Of a stretch of 64,000 nt of DNA, positions 11,433-20,875 are shown one piece after another. The position numbers and the translations under genes are program-made. Within the stretch, counting starts at the first letter, position 1; every line of letters starts with the position of its first letter. The DNA comes from Sphingomonas swuensis (GTDB taxonomy: Bacteria > Pseudomonadota > Alphaproteobacteria > Sphingomonadales > Sphingomonadaceae): NCBI RefSeq assembly GCF_039538045.1, contig NZ_BAABBQ010000001.1:2723872-2787871 (forward strand), in the 5' to 3' direction. The notes under the pieces were generated by a model, which saw only the letters and a program-made list of their open reading frames with translations, ran no database searches and had not been told where the DNA came from.

Positions 11433-11792
11433 ATGATCGAACTGAAGCCCGGAGCAGGAATGGTGGTCGTGGCAGACGTCCGCAGCGCCTTCGCCTCGGT
11501 CGACGACGCCCTCCTCAGCCAGGCCCGGATGATCGTGTCGGTGCTTGAGGCCACGCAGAATGCCAACATCCCTGCGGGCCAGTCACAGCGGCTGCTCCGC
11601 TCGATGACCGACGGGATGAGTTCGACCGTCGAAGGCCGTGCGAAGATCTGCTCGGCGCTCGGCGAGATGCTCGAGATCAAGAAGAACAGCAACCTCGCCC
11701 CGGTCGGCTACGGCTGCCCGGTCGGCTGGGAAGATCTCAAGGCGTCGGCCGAGCCGGTCGAACGCAAGGCTCCGGCGAAGACGCTCGCCTGA
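11433..11792 (+). CDS. conserved-looking hypothetical protein, 119 residues
   Basis: I do not recognise a family. The soluble 119-residue product is mainly helical, with a stretch (SAFASVDDALLSQARMIVSV) and a lysine-containing C terminus, and no signal peptide. The small size, the start ATG 48 bases after the LuxR-type gene and the composition typical of neighbours support a real gene. The context (LuxR-type membrane regulator before it, a membrane protein and a winged-helix protein after it) suggests a shared regulatory role, but this is only association. Confidence 0.65.
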   Translation: MIELKPGAGMVVVADVRSAFASVDDALLSQARMIVSVLEATQNANIPAGQSQRLLRSMTDGMSSTVEGRAKICSALGEMLEIKKNSNLAPVGYGCPVGWEDLKASAEPVERKAPAKTLA

Positions 11793-11820
11793 CCGCACTG
11801 ACCAACGGGGGGTGGCATCA

Positions 11821-12270
11821 ATGGTAATCGGGCTGGCATTCTGGCTCCTGACGCTCTCGACCTGCGCCTATGCGTGGACGCGGGGCGGAAGGGACGGGCG
11901 ACTTGCCGCCGGACTGATCCTTGGCGCCTCCCTCCTCAGCGTTCCGGCGACCCTCATCGGGGCGCATTGGGCACGAACCGAGCAGGCCGTGTTCGTGATC
12001 GACATCGCGCTTCTCGCAGGGCTCTACGCCCTTGCACTTCGAAGCCAGCGCTATTTCGTCATCTGGCTCGCCGGGCTTCATCTCGTCGCGGTGATCAGCC
12101 ACATGAGCACCCTCCTCGCACCCGACTTCGCACCGCGCATCTACCGGGCACTCAGCAACTTCTGGGCTGTGCCCATGTCGCTCGTCATGTTCTTCGGCAT
12201 TCGTGCCGACGTGCGCTCCGCCTTCCTCGGCAACGGGATCGGCGATGCTTCTCAGGATCCAACAACGTGA
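11821..12270 (+). CDS. small integral membrane protein, unknown
   Basis: Start ATG 11821 follows a GGGGGG-rich ribosome-binding site (ACGGGGGGTGG). The 149-residue protein has four or five hydrophobic helices (VIGLAFWLLTLSTCAYAW; LAAGLILGASLLSVPATL; VFVIDIALLAGLYALAL; YFVIWLAGLHLVAVI; AVPMSLVMFFGI), so it is an inner-membrane protein. I do not recognise the family. Its stop overlaps the GTG start of the next gene, so the two are translationally coupled. Confidence 0.75.
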   Translation: MVIGLAFWLLTLSTCAYAWTRGGRDGRLAAGLILGASLLSVPATLIGAHWARTEQAVFVIDIALLAGLYALALRSQRYFVIWLAGLHLVAVISHMSTLLAPDFAPRIYRALSNFWAVPMSLVMFFGIRADVRSAFLGNGIGDASQDPTT

Positions 12271-12836
12271 ACCGACAACTCCTCCGTGCCGTCGACGACG
12301 CTGCCGAAGCGCTCGAGTCCAGGGAGGTGCCGGGCGAGCTGTTTGCGCAGGTCATCGACCTGCTCGAGGCGATCACCGCACGCAGCCGCGAACAGGCCGA
12401 GCAGGCCCTTCTCGCCTCGTCGATGACGGTCGCCGAGCGCCGGAAGCTGGTCCTGGAGCTTGCCCGCGATGAGCGTGACAAGCGGCAGGAGCGGCAACGC
12501 CACTTCGCTCGCGCCCTGTTTGGCGAGCCGGCTTGGGAGCTGCTGCTGGCAATCTTCATCAGCGAGGGCGAGGGCCGCTCGCTCGCCTTGTCGAAAGCGG
12601 CCGAGCTGATCGATCACCCGCTAACCACCACGATCCGCTGGGTCGAGTATCTGGAAGCCTCCGGCCTCCTCATTCGCGAGCGCTTCGGCGCCGACCGCAG
12701 GGTGATCAACATCCGGCCGACGACGCGGGCGATCGCGCAGATCGAGGCTTACTTCCTCGGCGAGAAGGACGATCTCGACTCCGAGCCTGCCGAACCCCGC
12801 CTGTTCGGTCGGGGATCATCCACCGCACGCGGCTAA
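12267..12836 (+). CDS. winged-helix (MarR-like) regulator
   Basis: GTG 12267 overlaps the stop of the membrane protein gene by four bases. The 189-residue product has an N-terminal helical part rich in Glu and Arg (residues 1-75) and a C-terminal winged helix in which LSKAAELIDHPLTTTIRWVE would be the recognition region and LIRERFGADRRVINIRPT the wing. This pattern fits the MarR-like replication-type regulators common in sphingomonads. It ends ten bases before a convergent small gene. DNA targets are not deducible. Confidence 0.75.
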   Translation: MNRQLLRAVDDAAEALESREVPGELFAQVIDLLEAITARSREQAEQALLASSMTVAERRKLVLELARDERDKRQERQRHFARALFGEPAWELLLAIFISEGEGRSLALSKAAELIDHPLTTTIRWVEYLEASGLLIRERFGADRRVINIRPTTRAIAQIEAYFLGEKDDLDSEPAEPRLFGRGSSTARG

Positions 12837-12845
12837 GCCGCCAAG

Positions 12846-13001
12846 CTAGGCTCCAGGAAAGCCCGCAACCTCACGAATCCGGCGCACGACATCCTCGAGA
12901 CGCGCGGCAAGGTCGGGCGGAGCCGAGCTCTGATCGAGCAAGGCGATGGCCTGGTCGACGAGGGTCGCGGCCTGAAGGAGGGTTTGGGGGTCAAGGGACA
13001 T
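12846..13001 (-). CDS. small hypothetical protein (51 residues)
   Basis: A short frame starting at ATG 13001, with an upstream in-frame ATG at 13052 that is less likely. The product is a helical acidic peptide (LDPQTLLQAATLVDQAIALL) with no membrane segment. Codon choice matches the neighbours but the small size leaves real doubt. Confidence 0.45.
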   Translation of the reverse strand: MSLDPQTLLQAATLVDQAIALLDQSSAPPDLAARLEDVVRRIREVAGFPGA

Positions 13002-13133
13002 GCTGAACTCGCTAGGAAGCCTTGCGCATAGGTAGCTGCCCCGTTCCCGCAACGCTGGTCAATGGAATGTATCAATCGGAGACGCGGCCAACCCGGATGC
13101 ATCCATTCGGTCTTTGCGTCCGTGCGGTGACAA

Positions 13134-14093
13134 TCAGGGCGCGAAGCGTTCTGGCTGAGCCTCCGCCAGAATCAGGCTGAAATCGCCGGCAGCGTCGGTC
13201 CATTCGCGGATTGGCGTCCACCCCCCGGCAAGCAGCAGCAAGCGTCCCCCGCGCGGGCCGTACTTGTGGCTGTTCTCCGAGTGGATGCTTTCGCCTGCTG
13301 CCATCGCGAACGAGCGGCCAGCGACTTCGAAGGTGACGTCGGCCGTCGCGACGAGGTGCATCTCGATGCGGCTCATAATGTCGTTCCAGCGCGCCTCGTG
13401 AACGAAGCTTCCAACCGGAATGGTGCCGTCCAGTTCGCGATTTATGCGGTCGAGCAGATTGAGGTTGAAGGCGGCAGTGACGCCCTCGGGCTCGTCATAG
13501 GCGGCGACCAGTCGCTCGACCGGCTTCACCCGGTCCATCCCGATCAGCAGCAGCGCGCCGGTGCCGAGCGTCGTCCGGAAGTGGCGCAGGAGATTGGTCG
13601 CGCTCCACGGCACGAAGTTGCCGATCGTCGAACCCGGGAAGAAGCCCAGCACCTTTTCGCCGTGAGCGCTGTCGGGCAGGTCCATCGCCTCCCCGAAGTT
13701 CGCTTCGACCGGATGGATGTCGAGATCAGGAAATTCTCCGGCAAGTCCCTCGGCCGCCTCGCGCAGATAGTCGCCAGAGATGTCGACCGGCACATAGCGG
13801 AGGGCGTCAACTGCCCGGAGCAGGATCGGAGTCTTGGTCAGCGAGCCCGCACCGAACTCCACCACTGTCCGGCCGGCGCCGACCGCCTTGGCCACCTCGG
13901 GCATGATCCGCTCGAGCAGCCGGGTCTCGGTCGCGGTCGGATAATAGCTCGCAAGCCGCGTGATGTCGTCGAACAGCTCGGACCCGCGGCTGTCGTAGAG
14001 CCAGCGCGCGGGGATCGCCCTTGGCAAGCTCGACAGCCCGCGCAGAACGTCCTCCCGGAATTGAGGATCGACCGAACTAGACGTCGCGAGCAA
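13134..14093 (-). CDS. egtD: L-histidine N-alpha-methyltransferase EgtD
   Basis: EgtD trimethylates histidine to hercynine, the first step of ergothioneine synthesis. No ATG or GTG fits; TTG 14093, seven bases after ACGGGAG, gives 319 residues, the normal family length. The protein has the SAM-binding VVEFGAGSLTKTPILL loop, YVPVDISGDYL, FFPGSTIGNF, LLIGMDRVKP and the conserved RIEMHLVA segment, all typical of EgtD (DUF2260-type methyltransferases). It overlaps the end of egtB by 17 bases and is the last gene of a three-gene operon. The other end of the path, EgtC and EgtE, is not in the window. Confidence 0.93.
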   Translation of the reverse strand: MLATSSSVDPQFREDVLRGLSSLPRAIPARWLYDSRGSELFDDITRLASYYPTATETRLLERIMPEVAKAVGAGRTVVEFGAGSLTKTPILLRAVDALRYVPVDISGDYLREAAEGLAGEFPDLDIHPVEANFGEAMDLPDSAHGEKVLGFFPGSTIGNFVPWSATNLLRHFRTTLGTGALLLIGMDRVKPVERLVAAYDEPEGVTAAFNLNLLDRINRELDGTIPVGSFVHEARWNDIMSRIEMHLVATADVTFEVAGRSFAMAAGESIHSENSHKYGPRGGRLLLLAGGWTPIREWTDAAGDFSLILAEAQPERFAP

Positions 14094-15318
14094 GGCGGAC
14101 TCCCGTGAACTGCCAGCGCGCCGCCGGCGGAAAGAAATTGCGATAGCTGGCGCGGCTGTGACCACGTGGGGTCGCGCAGCTTGCGCCCTTGAGCACCATC
14201 TGCCCGGACATGAACTTGCCGTTATATTCGCCGACCGTGCCCTCAGCGGGACGGAAGCCGGGGTAGGAAAGATAGGCCGACCCGGTCCAGTTCCAGACGT
14301 CGCCGAACCAGTCGCCGCCCGCGGCCGGAAGCACGGCCCCGGCACGGTCCAGCTGGTGGCCGCCCGCCGCGTCGGCCAGGCGCGCCCGGTCTTCCCACTC
14401 GGCTTCGGTCGGCAGCCGCGCGCCTGCCCAGCGGGCAAAGGCGTCGGCTTCGTAATAGGAGACGTGCGCGACCGGGGCTGCCGGGTCCCGCTCACGCCGA
14501 CCGGCAAGCGTGAAGTGGCTTCCGTCCTTATTCCAGTAGAGCGGCCCCCGGATGCCCTCGCGGGACACCCAGTCCCAGCCTTCGCTGAGCCACAGGCCGG
14601 CCTTGTCGTAGCCTCCGTCGGCGATGAACTCCTGCCACTCGCCGTTGCTGACGCAGCGGCTGGCAAGCGCATGCGGATGGAGGAGGGCGCGATGCCGCGG
14701 TCCCTCGCAGTCGAAGGCGAAGCCACGACCGTCCGTGCCGATCTCGACCACTCCGTCACGACCCGGCAGCCAGGCCATCGGCGCGGCCGCGACACGCTCC
14801 CTCAGCGGAAGCGCCGCGTAGGCGGGCTCCAGCGGATTGGCGGCGAAGGTCGAGAGGATGTCGGTCAGGAAGAGTTCCTGATGCTGCTGCTCGTGATGGA
14901 TCCCGAGCTCGATCAGGGTCAGCGCCTCGGCCCCAAGCGTCGGCAGCGACTCCTGCACTGCCTCGTCGACCCGGGCGCGCCAGCCGCGTACCTCGTCGAG
15001 ACTTGGCCGCGTGATCATTCCGCGCCGTCCGCGCTCCAGTCGGGCGCCTTCGCCTTCGTAATAGCTATTGAACAGGAAGGCCCAGCGCTCGTCGACCGGG
15101 CCATAGCCCGGGACATGGTCGCGCAAGACGAAGGTCTCGAGGAACCAGGTGGTATGCGCCAGGTGCCACTTGGCGGGCGATGCGTCGATGTTGGGCTGGA
15201 TGGTCGCATCGGCGTCGCTCAGCGGCTCGGCCAGCGCCAACGTCAGCGCCCGCGTCGCCTGCAGTCGCTCGCCGAGGCTTCGATGCTCTTCGATCCCCTG
15301 CCGTTGCTCAGCCTTCAA
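14077..15318 (-). CDS. egtB: hercynine oxygenase (ergothioneine synthase) EgtB
   Basis: EgtB is the non-haem iron enzyme that joins a thiol (gamma-glutamylcysteine or cysteine) to hercynine using oxygen. TTG 15318 overlaps the stop of the upstream gene (TTGA) and gives 413 residues. The N-terminal DinB-like part holds KWHLAHTTWFLETF and IHHEQQHQELFLTDI, which supply the three iron-binding histidines; the C-terminal part is an FGE-sulfatase/C-type-lectin fold with LPTEAEWE, VWNWTGSAY and YRNFFPP. Which thiol it uses cannot be read by eye. With no egtC/egtE nearby, a cysteine-using form or unlinked genes are both possible. Confidence 0.94.
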   Translation of the reverse strand: MKAEQRQGIEEHRSLGERLQATRALTLALAEPLSDADATIQPNIDASPAKWHLAHTTWFLETFVLRDHVPGYGPVDERWAFLFNSYYEGEGARLERGRRGMITRPSLDEVRGWRARVDEAVQESLPTLGAEALTLIELGIHHEQQHQELFLTDILSTFAANPLEPAYAALPLRERVAAAPMAWLPGRDGVVEIGTDGRGFAFDCEGPRHRALLHPHALASRCVSNGEWQEFIADGGYDKAGLWLSEGWDWVSREGIRGPLYWNKDGSHFTLAGRRERDPAAPVAHVSYYEADAFARWAGARLPTEAEWEDRARLADAAGGHQLDRAGAVLPAAGGDWFGDVWNWTGSAYLSYPGFRPAEGTVGEYNGKFMSGQMVLKGASCATPRGHSRASYRNFFPPAARWQFTGVRLARDV

Positions 15319-15941
15319 CCATCCACTCCCGGAAAGGCGTCCGACTTCAACAGTCTGGCGAGATGCGCCGTGCTCGACGCTAGCAACTTTGCGGTGGATT
15401 GCACTTCGTCGGGCACCTTGGGAAGATCCTTGAAGTCCGTCTTGTGCATCGCTTCGCCAACCCAGTAGCAGGCCGCGGCCGGCGGCACCGTCCAGCCCAC
15501 GTCGTTCAGTCCCTGGAAGAGGTCGGCCGTCACGCGGTGCGCGCCGTCCTCGTTGCCGACGATCGCCGCCACGACCAATTTGCCGAAGCTTGGATAACGA
15601 CCCTTGTCGTCGGCCTCGCTCAGGAACGCGTCCATCCGCTCGAGCACGCTCTTGCCGATGCTCGACAGCTGGCCGAGCCAGATCGGCGTACCGAAGATCA
15701 GGACGTCGGCGGCGAGGATCTTGGCACGAAGCTCGGGCCACTGGTCGCCGTCGCCCATGTCGCTCTCGACACCCGGCAGGATGCGATAGTCCGCCAGCCG
15801 AAGCGTCTCGGTGAGCGTCACCCCGTGCTTGCCGAGTTCGCCCGCGACCAGCTCGATCATCTTGTCGGTCGAGGACGGCTCCCCGTCAGACTTCTTGAGC
15901 GTGCAGTTGATGGCGACGGCGGTCAGCGCGGGGTTGGTCAT
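15315..15941 (-). CDS. flavodoxin-like NAD(P)H-dependent reductase
   Basis: A 208-residue flavodoxin-fold protein of the NADPH-dependent FMN reductase/WrbA-like group: it opens with a VAINCTLKKSDGEPSSTDKM phosphate loop and has the central ADVLIFGTPIWLGQLSSIGK motif for FMN binding. It is the first gene of the operon with egtB and egtD, joined to egtB by a TTGA overlap. This suggests a redox role linked to ergothioneine metabolism, which is inference from position only. Confidence 0.88.
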   Translation of the reverse strand: MTNPALTAVAINCTLKKSDGEPSSTDKMIELVAGELGKHGVTLTETLRLADYRILPGVESDMGDGDQWPELRAKILAADVLIFGTPIWLGQLSSIGKSVLERMDAFLSEADDKGRYPSFGKLVVAAIVGNEDGAHRVTADLFQGLNDVGWTVPPAAACYWVGEAMHKTDFKDLPKVPDEVQSTAKLLASSTAHLARLLKSDAFPGVDG

Positions 15942-16040
15942 GGGGCAAGGGTCTCCGTGGCGGACGAAGGATCGTCACCGCCATGGAACGAAGCTCGCGG
16001 CTTTGGGTGCCGTGATGCCGCCCTGCCCTTTGGTCCCGGG

Positions 16041-16730
16041 CTAGCGCTCGCTCAGATAGTAGCGGTCCACACGGTTCAGCGCCTCGTCGAGCTCGTAGAC
16101 GATCGGCTGCCCGGTCGGGATCTCAAGCCCGGTAATGTCGGCGTCCGAGATGCCCGACAAATGCTTCTCGAGCGCGCGCAGGCTGTTGCCGTGCGCCGCC
16201 ACCAGCACCCTCTTGCCCGCCTTGAGCGCGGGAACGATCTCCGCCTCGTAATAGGGCAGCACCCGCGCGATCGTGTCCTTCAGGCTTTCCGTCGCCGGTA
16301 CCGCGATCCCGGCGTAGCGACGGTCCTGCTGAAGGCTCGCATAGGCACTGTCGGCCTCGAGCGGCGGCGGCGGCACGTCGAAGCTTCGGCGCCAGATCTT
16401 GACCTGCTCCTCGCCGACCTTGGCCACAGTCTCGGCCTTGTTGAGCCCGGTCAGCCCGCCATAGTGCCGCTCGTTCAGCCGCCAGTCCTTCACCAGCGGA
16501 AGCCACAGCCGGTCCATCGCTTCCAGCGCCAGGTTGGCGGTGCGGATCGCGCGCTTCTGGACCGAGGTGAAGACGAGATCGAGGTCCATTCCCTTGTCGG
16601 TCAGCAGCGTTCCCGCCGCCTTGGCCTCCGCGACCCCCTGCTCGGTCAGGTCCACATCCCACCAGCCGGTGAAACGGTTCTCGAGGTTCCACTGGCTCTG
16701 GCCGTGGCGAAGCAGGATCAGCGTCGGCAT
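16041..16730 (-). CDS. gpmA: 2,3-bisphosphoglycerate-dependent phosphoglycerate mutase
   Basis: GpmA interconverts 3- and 2-phosphoglycerate in glycolysis. The 229-residue protein begins [20 protein letters not shown], with the phosphorylated histidine at about residue 9, and has the second catalytic histidine in [16 protein letters not shown] and the [11 protein letters not shown] substrate loop. Length is normal. Its ATG lies five bases after the stop of the M14 carboxypeptidase gene, so it is probably co-transcribed with it and hutH, an unusual setting for this gene. Confidence 0.97.
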   Translation of the reverse strand: MPTLILLRHGQSQWNLENRFTGWWDVDLTEQGVAEAKAAGTLLTDKGMDLDLVFTSVQKRAIRTANLALEAMDRLWLPLVKDWRLNERHYGGLTGLNKAETVAKVGEEQVKIWRRSFDVPPPPLEADSAYASLQQDRRYAGIAVPATESLKDTIARVLPYYEAEIVPALKAGKRVLVAAHGNSLRALEKHLSGISDADITGLEIPTGQPIVYELDEALNRVDRYYLSER

Positions 16731-16735
16731 GGGTG

Positions 16736-17863
16736 TCAGCGCCGCTCCAGCTCGGGCACGATCTGGTAGAGCGCGTCGAGGCAGCTGTGGGCCAGCGCCT
16801 TGCTCCGCTCGGGGCTCCAGCCATGGTCGGGATCGGCCAGCGGCTGGTGGTCCTTGAACGGCATCTCCAGCGTCATCGAGACGCAGCCGAATCGCTCGGC
16901 CAGCTGGGTCGTCGACATCGACAGGTTGGCCTGGCCCGGCCGAGCCAGTTCATAGCCCTGCTCGGTCTGGAAGTCGGGGCAGATCCGCTCGAGCGTGGTC
17001 CCGAACAGGTCGTAGAGTTGGCTCTGCCGCTCGGTCAGCGAGGGAATGCCCTCGAAGCCCGCGAGGAAGTTGGCGGCGATCGCCTCGTCGCCGTGGATGT
17101 CCATCGCGAACACCGGCGGATCCTTGTCCATTGCCTCGCGGACGCACAGCACTTCGGGGCTGCGCTCGGCGGTCGGCGCATGCCACTCGCGGTTGAGGTT
17201 CACGCCCGCAGCGTTGGTCCTGAGGTAGCCGCGGCGGCTGCCGTCGGGATTCATGTTCGGCACCACATGGAAGGTGCAGCGGCTGAGCAGTGCGCGGGCG
17301 ACGGGATCGTCGGGATCGGCCAGTTTCTCGAGCGCGCCTTCCATCCACCATTCGGCCATGCTCTCGCCCGGGTGCTGGCGGGCATAGAGCCACACGGTGG
17401 TCGCGCCCTCGCCCAGCGTCAGGCAGTCGATCGGCTGCCCGTCGAGGCTGTGGCCGAGCGTCCGGTGGGTGACATCGGGGAGGCTGGCGATCAGCGCCAC
17501 GAGGTCGTGGTGCCGCTCCATCGAGTAAGGCGCGAAATAGGCGACCCAGAGGACGCCACTTTCCGGGGTTACGCGGATGGTCAACACGCCGTCGGCATAG
17601 CTGGTGTCGGCCAACGTCCAGGTCTCGCGGTCGCTCGACACGCGCGCGCTGTAGCCGGGCCAACCCATCGGATAAGCCGAATCGGCGCAGTTGGTGATCC
17701 TGAGGGTCAGTGCCTCGCCTGCCGCGCCGGAAACCCGGAAGTGGAACCACTGGCGGAACTCGCCGCCGGCATCGTCGACGATCTCGAGGTCGAGGGTCGT
17801 GCCCTCCTGCTTGATGAGGCGAATGTTGCCGCTGTCAAAGGCGCTGCTGACGGTGATGGACAT
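16736..17863 (-). CDS. M14 family cytosolic carboxypeptidase (CCP-like)
   Basis: Start ATG 17863 begins the conserved sequence [16 protein letters not shown]; the frame opens further upstream only inside hutH. The 375-residue protein has an N-terminal beta-sandwich domain and a zinc carboxypeptidase domain with the [14 protein letters not shown] motif (His and Glu zinc ligands), [13 protein letters not shown] and [10 protein letters not shown] (third ligand His). This is the bacterial relative of the eukaryotic cytosolic carboxypeptidases that trim glutamate from tubulin. No signal peptide is present, so it acts in the cytoplasm. It lies 19 bases after hutH and five bases before gpmA. Confidence 0.92.
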   Translation of the reverse strand: MSITVSSAFDSGNIRLIKQEGTTLDLEIVDDAGGEFRQWFHFRVSGAAGEALTLRITNCADSAYPMGWPGYSARVSSDRETWTLADTSYADGVLTIRVTPESGVLWVAYFAPYSMERHHDLVALIASLPDVTHRTLGHSLDGQPIDCLTLGEGATTVWLYARQHPGESMAEWWMEGALEKLADPDDPVARALLSRCTFHVVPNMNPDGSRRGYLRTNAAGVNLNREWHAPTAERSPEVLCVREAMDKDPPVFAMDIHGDEAIAANFLAGFEGIPSLTERQSQLYDLFGTTLERICPDFQTEQGYELARPGQANLSMSTTQLAERFGCVSMTLEMPFKDHQPLADPDHGWSPERSKALAHSCLDALYQIVPELERR

Positions 17864-17882
17864 GGGGAGCGCCCTTAAGCGG

Positions 17883-19385
17883 TCACGCTTCCAGAAGAAA
17901 GGCGTCGTGCATCTTTCCGTCGAGCACCGCCGACTGCAAGGCCGCCATCTCGTCGGCCCAGTAGCGATCGGCTTCGAGGTGTGGGCTGATCCCCCGGACA
18001 CGCCCGTGAAGACCCGCAAGCGCCGGTGAGGTCGTCAGCGGCGCATGATAGTCGACCCCCTGCGCCGCCGTGATCAGCTCGACCGCCACCACGCCGGCCG
18101 CGTTGCGCGCGACGCTCGCCGCCTTGCGCGCCGCGATCGGCGCCATCGACACATGGTCCTCCTGCCCGGCCGAGGTCGGGATCGAATCGACCGAGGCGGG
18201 AAAGGCGAGGCTGCGGTTCTCCGCGACCAGCGCGGCCGCGGTCACCTGCGGGATCATCAGCCCGCTGTTGACCCCGCCGTCGTCGGTAAGGAATGCCGGG
18301 AGGCCGCTCATCTTGGGATCGACCAGCACCGAGATCCGCCGCTCCGACAGGCTCGCCACTTCGCACAGCGCCATGGTGATCGTGTCCGCCGCGAAGGCGA
18401 CCGGCTGGGCATGGAAGTTGCCACCCGAGATCGCGCTGTCCTCGTCCTCGAACACGATCGGATTGTCCGTGACCGCCGCCGCCTCGATGGTCAGCGTGCG
18501 CGCGGCATTGTTGAGCAGGTCAAGGCTCGCGCCCATCACCTGCGGCTGGCAGCGGAAGCTGTAGGGATCCTGCACCCGTCCGCAGCGATGATGCGAGGCG
18601 ACGATATCGCTACCATCGAGCAGCCGCGCGATCTCTGCCGCCACTTGCTCCTGCCCCGGCTGCCCGCGAAGCGCCGAGATGCGCGGGTCGAACGGCTTGA
18701 CGCTCCCCTTCAGCGCATCGACCGACAGCGCCCCGGCGCCGAGCGCCGCGCCGAACACGCGCTCGGCTTGGAACAGCGCGTCGAGCGCCAGCGCCGTCGA
18801 GAATTGGGTCCCGTTGATCAGCGCCAGCCCCTCCTTGGGCCCGAGCTCGAGCGGCGTACGACCCATTCGCTGTAGTGCCGCCGCGGCCGGCAGACGCTCC
18901 TCGCCGAGTTCGATCCAGCCGAAGCCCATCAGCGCCGCGGTCATGTGGGCGAGCGGTGCGAGGTCGCCGCTCGCCCCCACGCTGCCCTGGCTCGGGATCA
19001 CCGGCATTGCGTCGGCGTCGACCAGCGCCTGGAGGGCGTCGACGACCTCGATCCGCACTCCGGAATGGCCACGCCCGAGGCCAAGCAGCTTGAGAAGGAT
19101 CATCAGCCGCACGACCCTCCGCGGGCTCGGCTCCCCCAGTCCGCAGCTGTGCGACAGGATGAGATTGCGCTGAAGCTCGGTCAGCCGGTCCTGCGGAATG
19201 CGCTCCTGCGCCAGAAGCCCAAAGCCGGTGTTGATCCCGTAGACCGTCTCGCCGCTGGCCACGATCCGCGCGACCGCCTCGGCCGACGCACGCACCCTGG
19301 CCAGTGCCCCCTCCCCCAAACGCGCCGGGGCGCCTCCCCAGAGCGAGCGAAGGGCGGTGAGCGAGATGTCCTGCGGATCGAGCAT
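17883..19385 (-). CDS. hutH: histidine ammonia-lyase HutH
   Basis: HutH converts histidine to urocanate. I favour ATG 19385 (spacing of seven bases from GCGGGGG) over ATG 19391. The 500-residue protein carries [15 protein letters not shown], whose Ala-Ser-Gly cyclises into the MIO cofactor, plus [19 protein letters not shown] and [14 protein letters not shown]. No hutU, hutI or hutG is in the window, so this copy is separate from a usual hut operon and instead precedes an M14 carboxypeptidase and gpmA. A tyrosine or phenylalanine lyase is less likely because the active-site region reads like HutH. Confidence 0.94.
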   Translation of the reverse strand: MLDPQDISLTALRSLWGGAPARLGEGALARVRASAEAVARIVASGETVYGINTGFGLLAQERIPQDRLTELQRNLILSHSCGLGEPSPRRVVRLMILLKLLGLGRGHSGVRIEVVDALQALVDADAMPVIPSQGSVGASGDLAPLAHMTAALMGFGWIELGEERLPAAAALQRMGRTPLELGPKEGLALINGTQFSTALALDALFQAERVFGAALGAGALSVDALKGSVKPFDPRISALRGQPGQEQVAAEIARLLDGSDIVASHHRCGRVQDPYSFRCQPQVMGASLDLLNNAARTLTIEAAAVTDNPIVFEDEDSAISGGNFHAQPVAFAADTITMALCEVASLSERRISVLVDPKMSGLPAFLTDDGGVNSGLMIPQVTAAALVAENRSLAFPASVDSIPTSAGQEDHVSMAPIAARKAASVARNAAGVVAVELITAAQGVDYHAPLTTSPALAGLHGRVRGISPHLEADRYWADEMAALQSAVLDGKMHDAFLLEA

Positions 19386-19444
19386 ATGCATGCCCCCGCT
19401 TAGTGCCCTGGGACGAAAAGCGGGAGTGGCGAAGATTGGTCCCG

Positions 19445-20791
19445 TTACGCGTCGACGCTGCGCTTCAGCAGTTCGAGACAATCGCCGTCGATTGCCGTGC
19501 CGACGGCGTCGGTCATGATCCTCAGCGCCTCGCTCTGCGACAATGCGGCGCGGTAGGGGCGGTCGGAGACCAGCGCATCATAATGATCGCAGGCGGTGAT
19601 GATCCGTGTCTCGCGGCTGATCGCGGAGGCACCGAGTGCAAGCGGATAGCCGGCCCCGTCGAGCCGCTCGTGGTGCGCCGCAGCGACGTCGGCGAGACCT
19701 GCAAGCGCGCCGATCCGCCCGAGGATGGCGCGGGTGTGCACCGCGTGCGCGCGCATCTCGCTCCATTCCTGCTCGTCGAGGCTGCCCGGTTTCTCGAGGA
19801 TCGTGCTCGACACACCGAGCTTGCCAATGTCGTGGAGCACAGCCGCGCGCCGCAGCCAGCGGGTCCGCCCGCGGTCCATCCCGAACCCTGCCGCCATCCG
19901 CTCGCTCAGCTTCCCGACCCGTGTAGAATGGCCCGCCGTGAACGGGCTCTTGGCATCGATCACGCTGCCGAAGGCGTCGGCGATGCAGTCGAGATACTCC
20001 TCGTCGAGATGCCGCTCGGTCTCGTGCGGCGCAAGCCGGACGACCCGGCTCTCGATTGTCGGCGAGGACAGGGCGGTCCAGAACAGCGGCGCCGCACTCG
20101 CCTGCTCGAGCGCTCGGACCAGCGCCGGATCGAGCCACACGCCGCTCCGCCGCCGCGCCTCGTCCAGCGCGGCGCTGGGCCCGGCATGGACGTGAAAGAC
20201 GTCCACCACCTGCGCCAGCAGCGCGATGCGCGAGAAGAGCGGGATCGCCTCCGACTGTCGCCGCTCCGGGCGGCCCGAGCCATCCCAATGCTCGTCGAGA
20301 TGGTAGATGCCGTCGCACACCGCATCGGAGAAGCGCAGGGTCCGGGCGATGTCGGCGCCCCTCGTGCAGCGCGAAACGATCATCTCCTGCGCGATCGCAC
20401 CACCATTGCGAAGGATATTGCCGATCGCCGCCGCACGCTGTCGCAGCGGTCGCCCCCGCGCAGTCTTGCTGAAGACGAAGTGGAGGGTCGCGGCGAGGCT
20501 CGTTCCGACGGTCTTGTAGCCCTGTTTGAAGGCGCGGTCGTCGGCTTCGTACAGCTCGCAGATCCGCGCGGCATTGCTGCTGCAGCCGAGGTCCTTGAGC
20601 AGCAGCGTATAGTAGAGATCGCCCATCTCTGCCGAAGACAGGCCGATGATCCGCCCGATCTCCATGCCGATCCAGCAGCTGCGGATCGAATGGCCGGCGG
20701 GCTGCCCCTCGGTGAGGTCAAGCGCATAGCTGAAGGCGGCGATGACTTCTGCCCGGCTGACCGCCGGGACCGTAAGCGACTGGTGAAGCAT
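19445..20791 (-). CDS. HD-GYP-type cyclic di-GMP phosphodiesterase candidate
   Basis: A 448-residue protein with two HD-like regions. The first (residues about 30-260) is degenerate, although it keeps GHSIRSCWIGMEIG and YHLDEHWDGSGRP. The C-terminal region has AGHSTRVGKLSERMA, LHDIGKLGVSSTIL, AHHERLDGAGYPLAL and the ACDHYDALVSDRPYR metal motif, matching HD-GYP domains. It should hydrolyse c-di-GMP, opposing the GGDEF protein at 3691-4272. There is no membrane segment or receiver. It is divergent from the plus strand and 59 bases upstream of hutH, so it could lie in the same transcript. Confidence 0.88.
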   Translation of the reverse strand: MLHQSLTVPAVSRAEVIAAFSYALDLTEGQPAGHSIRSCWIGMEIGRIIGLSSAEMGDLYYTLLLKDLGCSSNAARICELYEADDRAFKQGYKTVGTSLAATLHFVFSKTARGRPLRQRAAAIGNILRNGGAIAQEMIVSRCTRGADIARTLRFSDAVCDGIYHLDEHWDGSGRPERRQSEAIPLFSRIALLAQVVDVFHVHAGPSAALDEARRRSGVWLDPALVRALEQASAAPLFWTALSSPTIESRVVRLAPHETERHLDEEYLDCIADAFGSVIDAKSPFTAGHSTRVGKLSERMAAGFGMDRGRTRWLRRAAVLHDIGKLGVSSTILEKPGSLDEQEWSEMRAHAVHTRAILGRIGALAGLADVAAAHHERLDGAGYPLALGASAISRETRIITACDHYDALVSDRPYRAALSQSEALRIMTDAVGTAIDGDCLELLKRSVDA

Positions 20792-20875
20792 CGCACCGAC
20801 TTGGACGCGTCTTCTTAATCTCGCTCCTAATGAAGAAGGTTAACCGCTTCGCTCGCCGTTGGGTCGCGCACGCTG

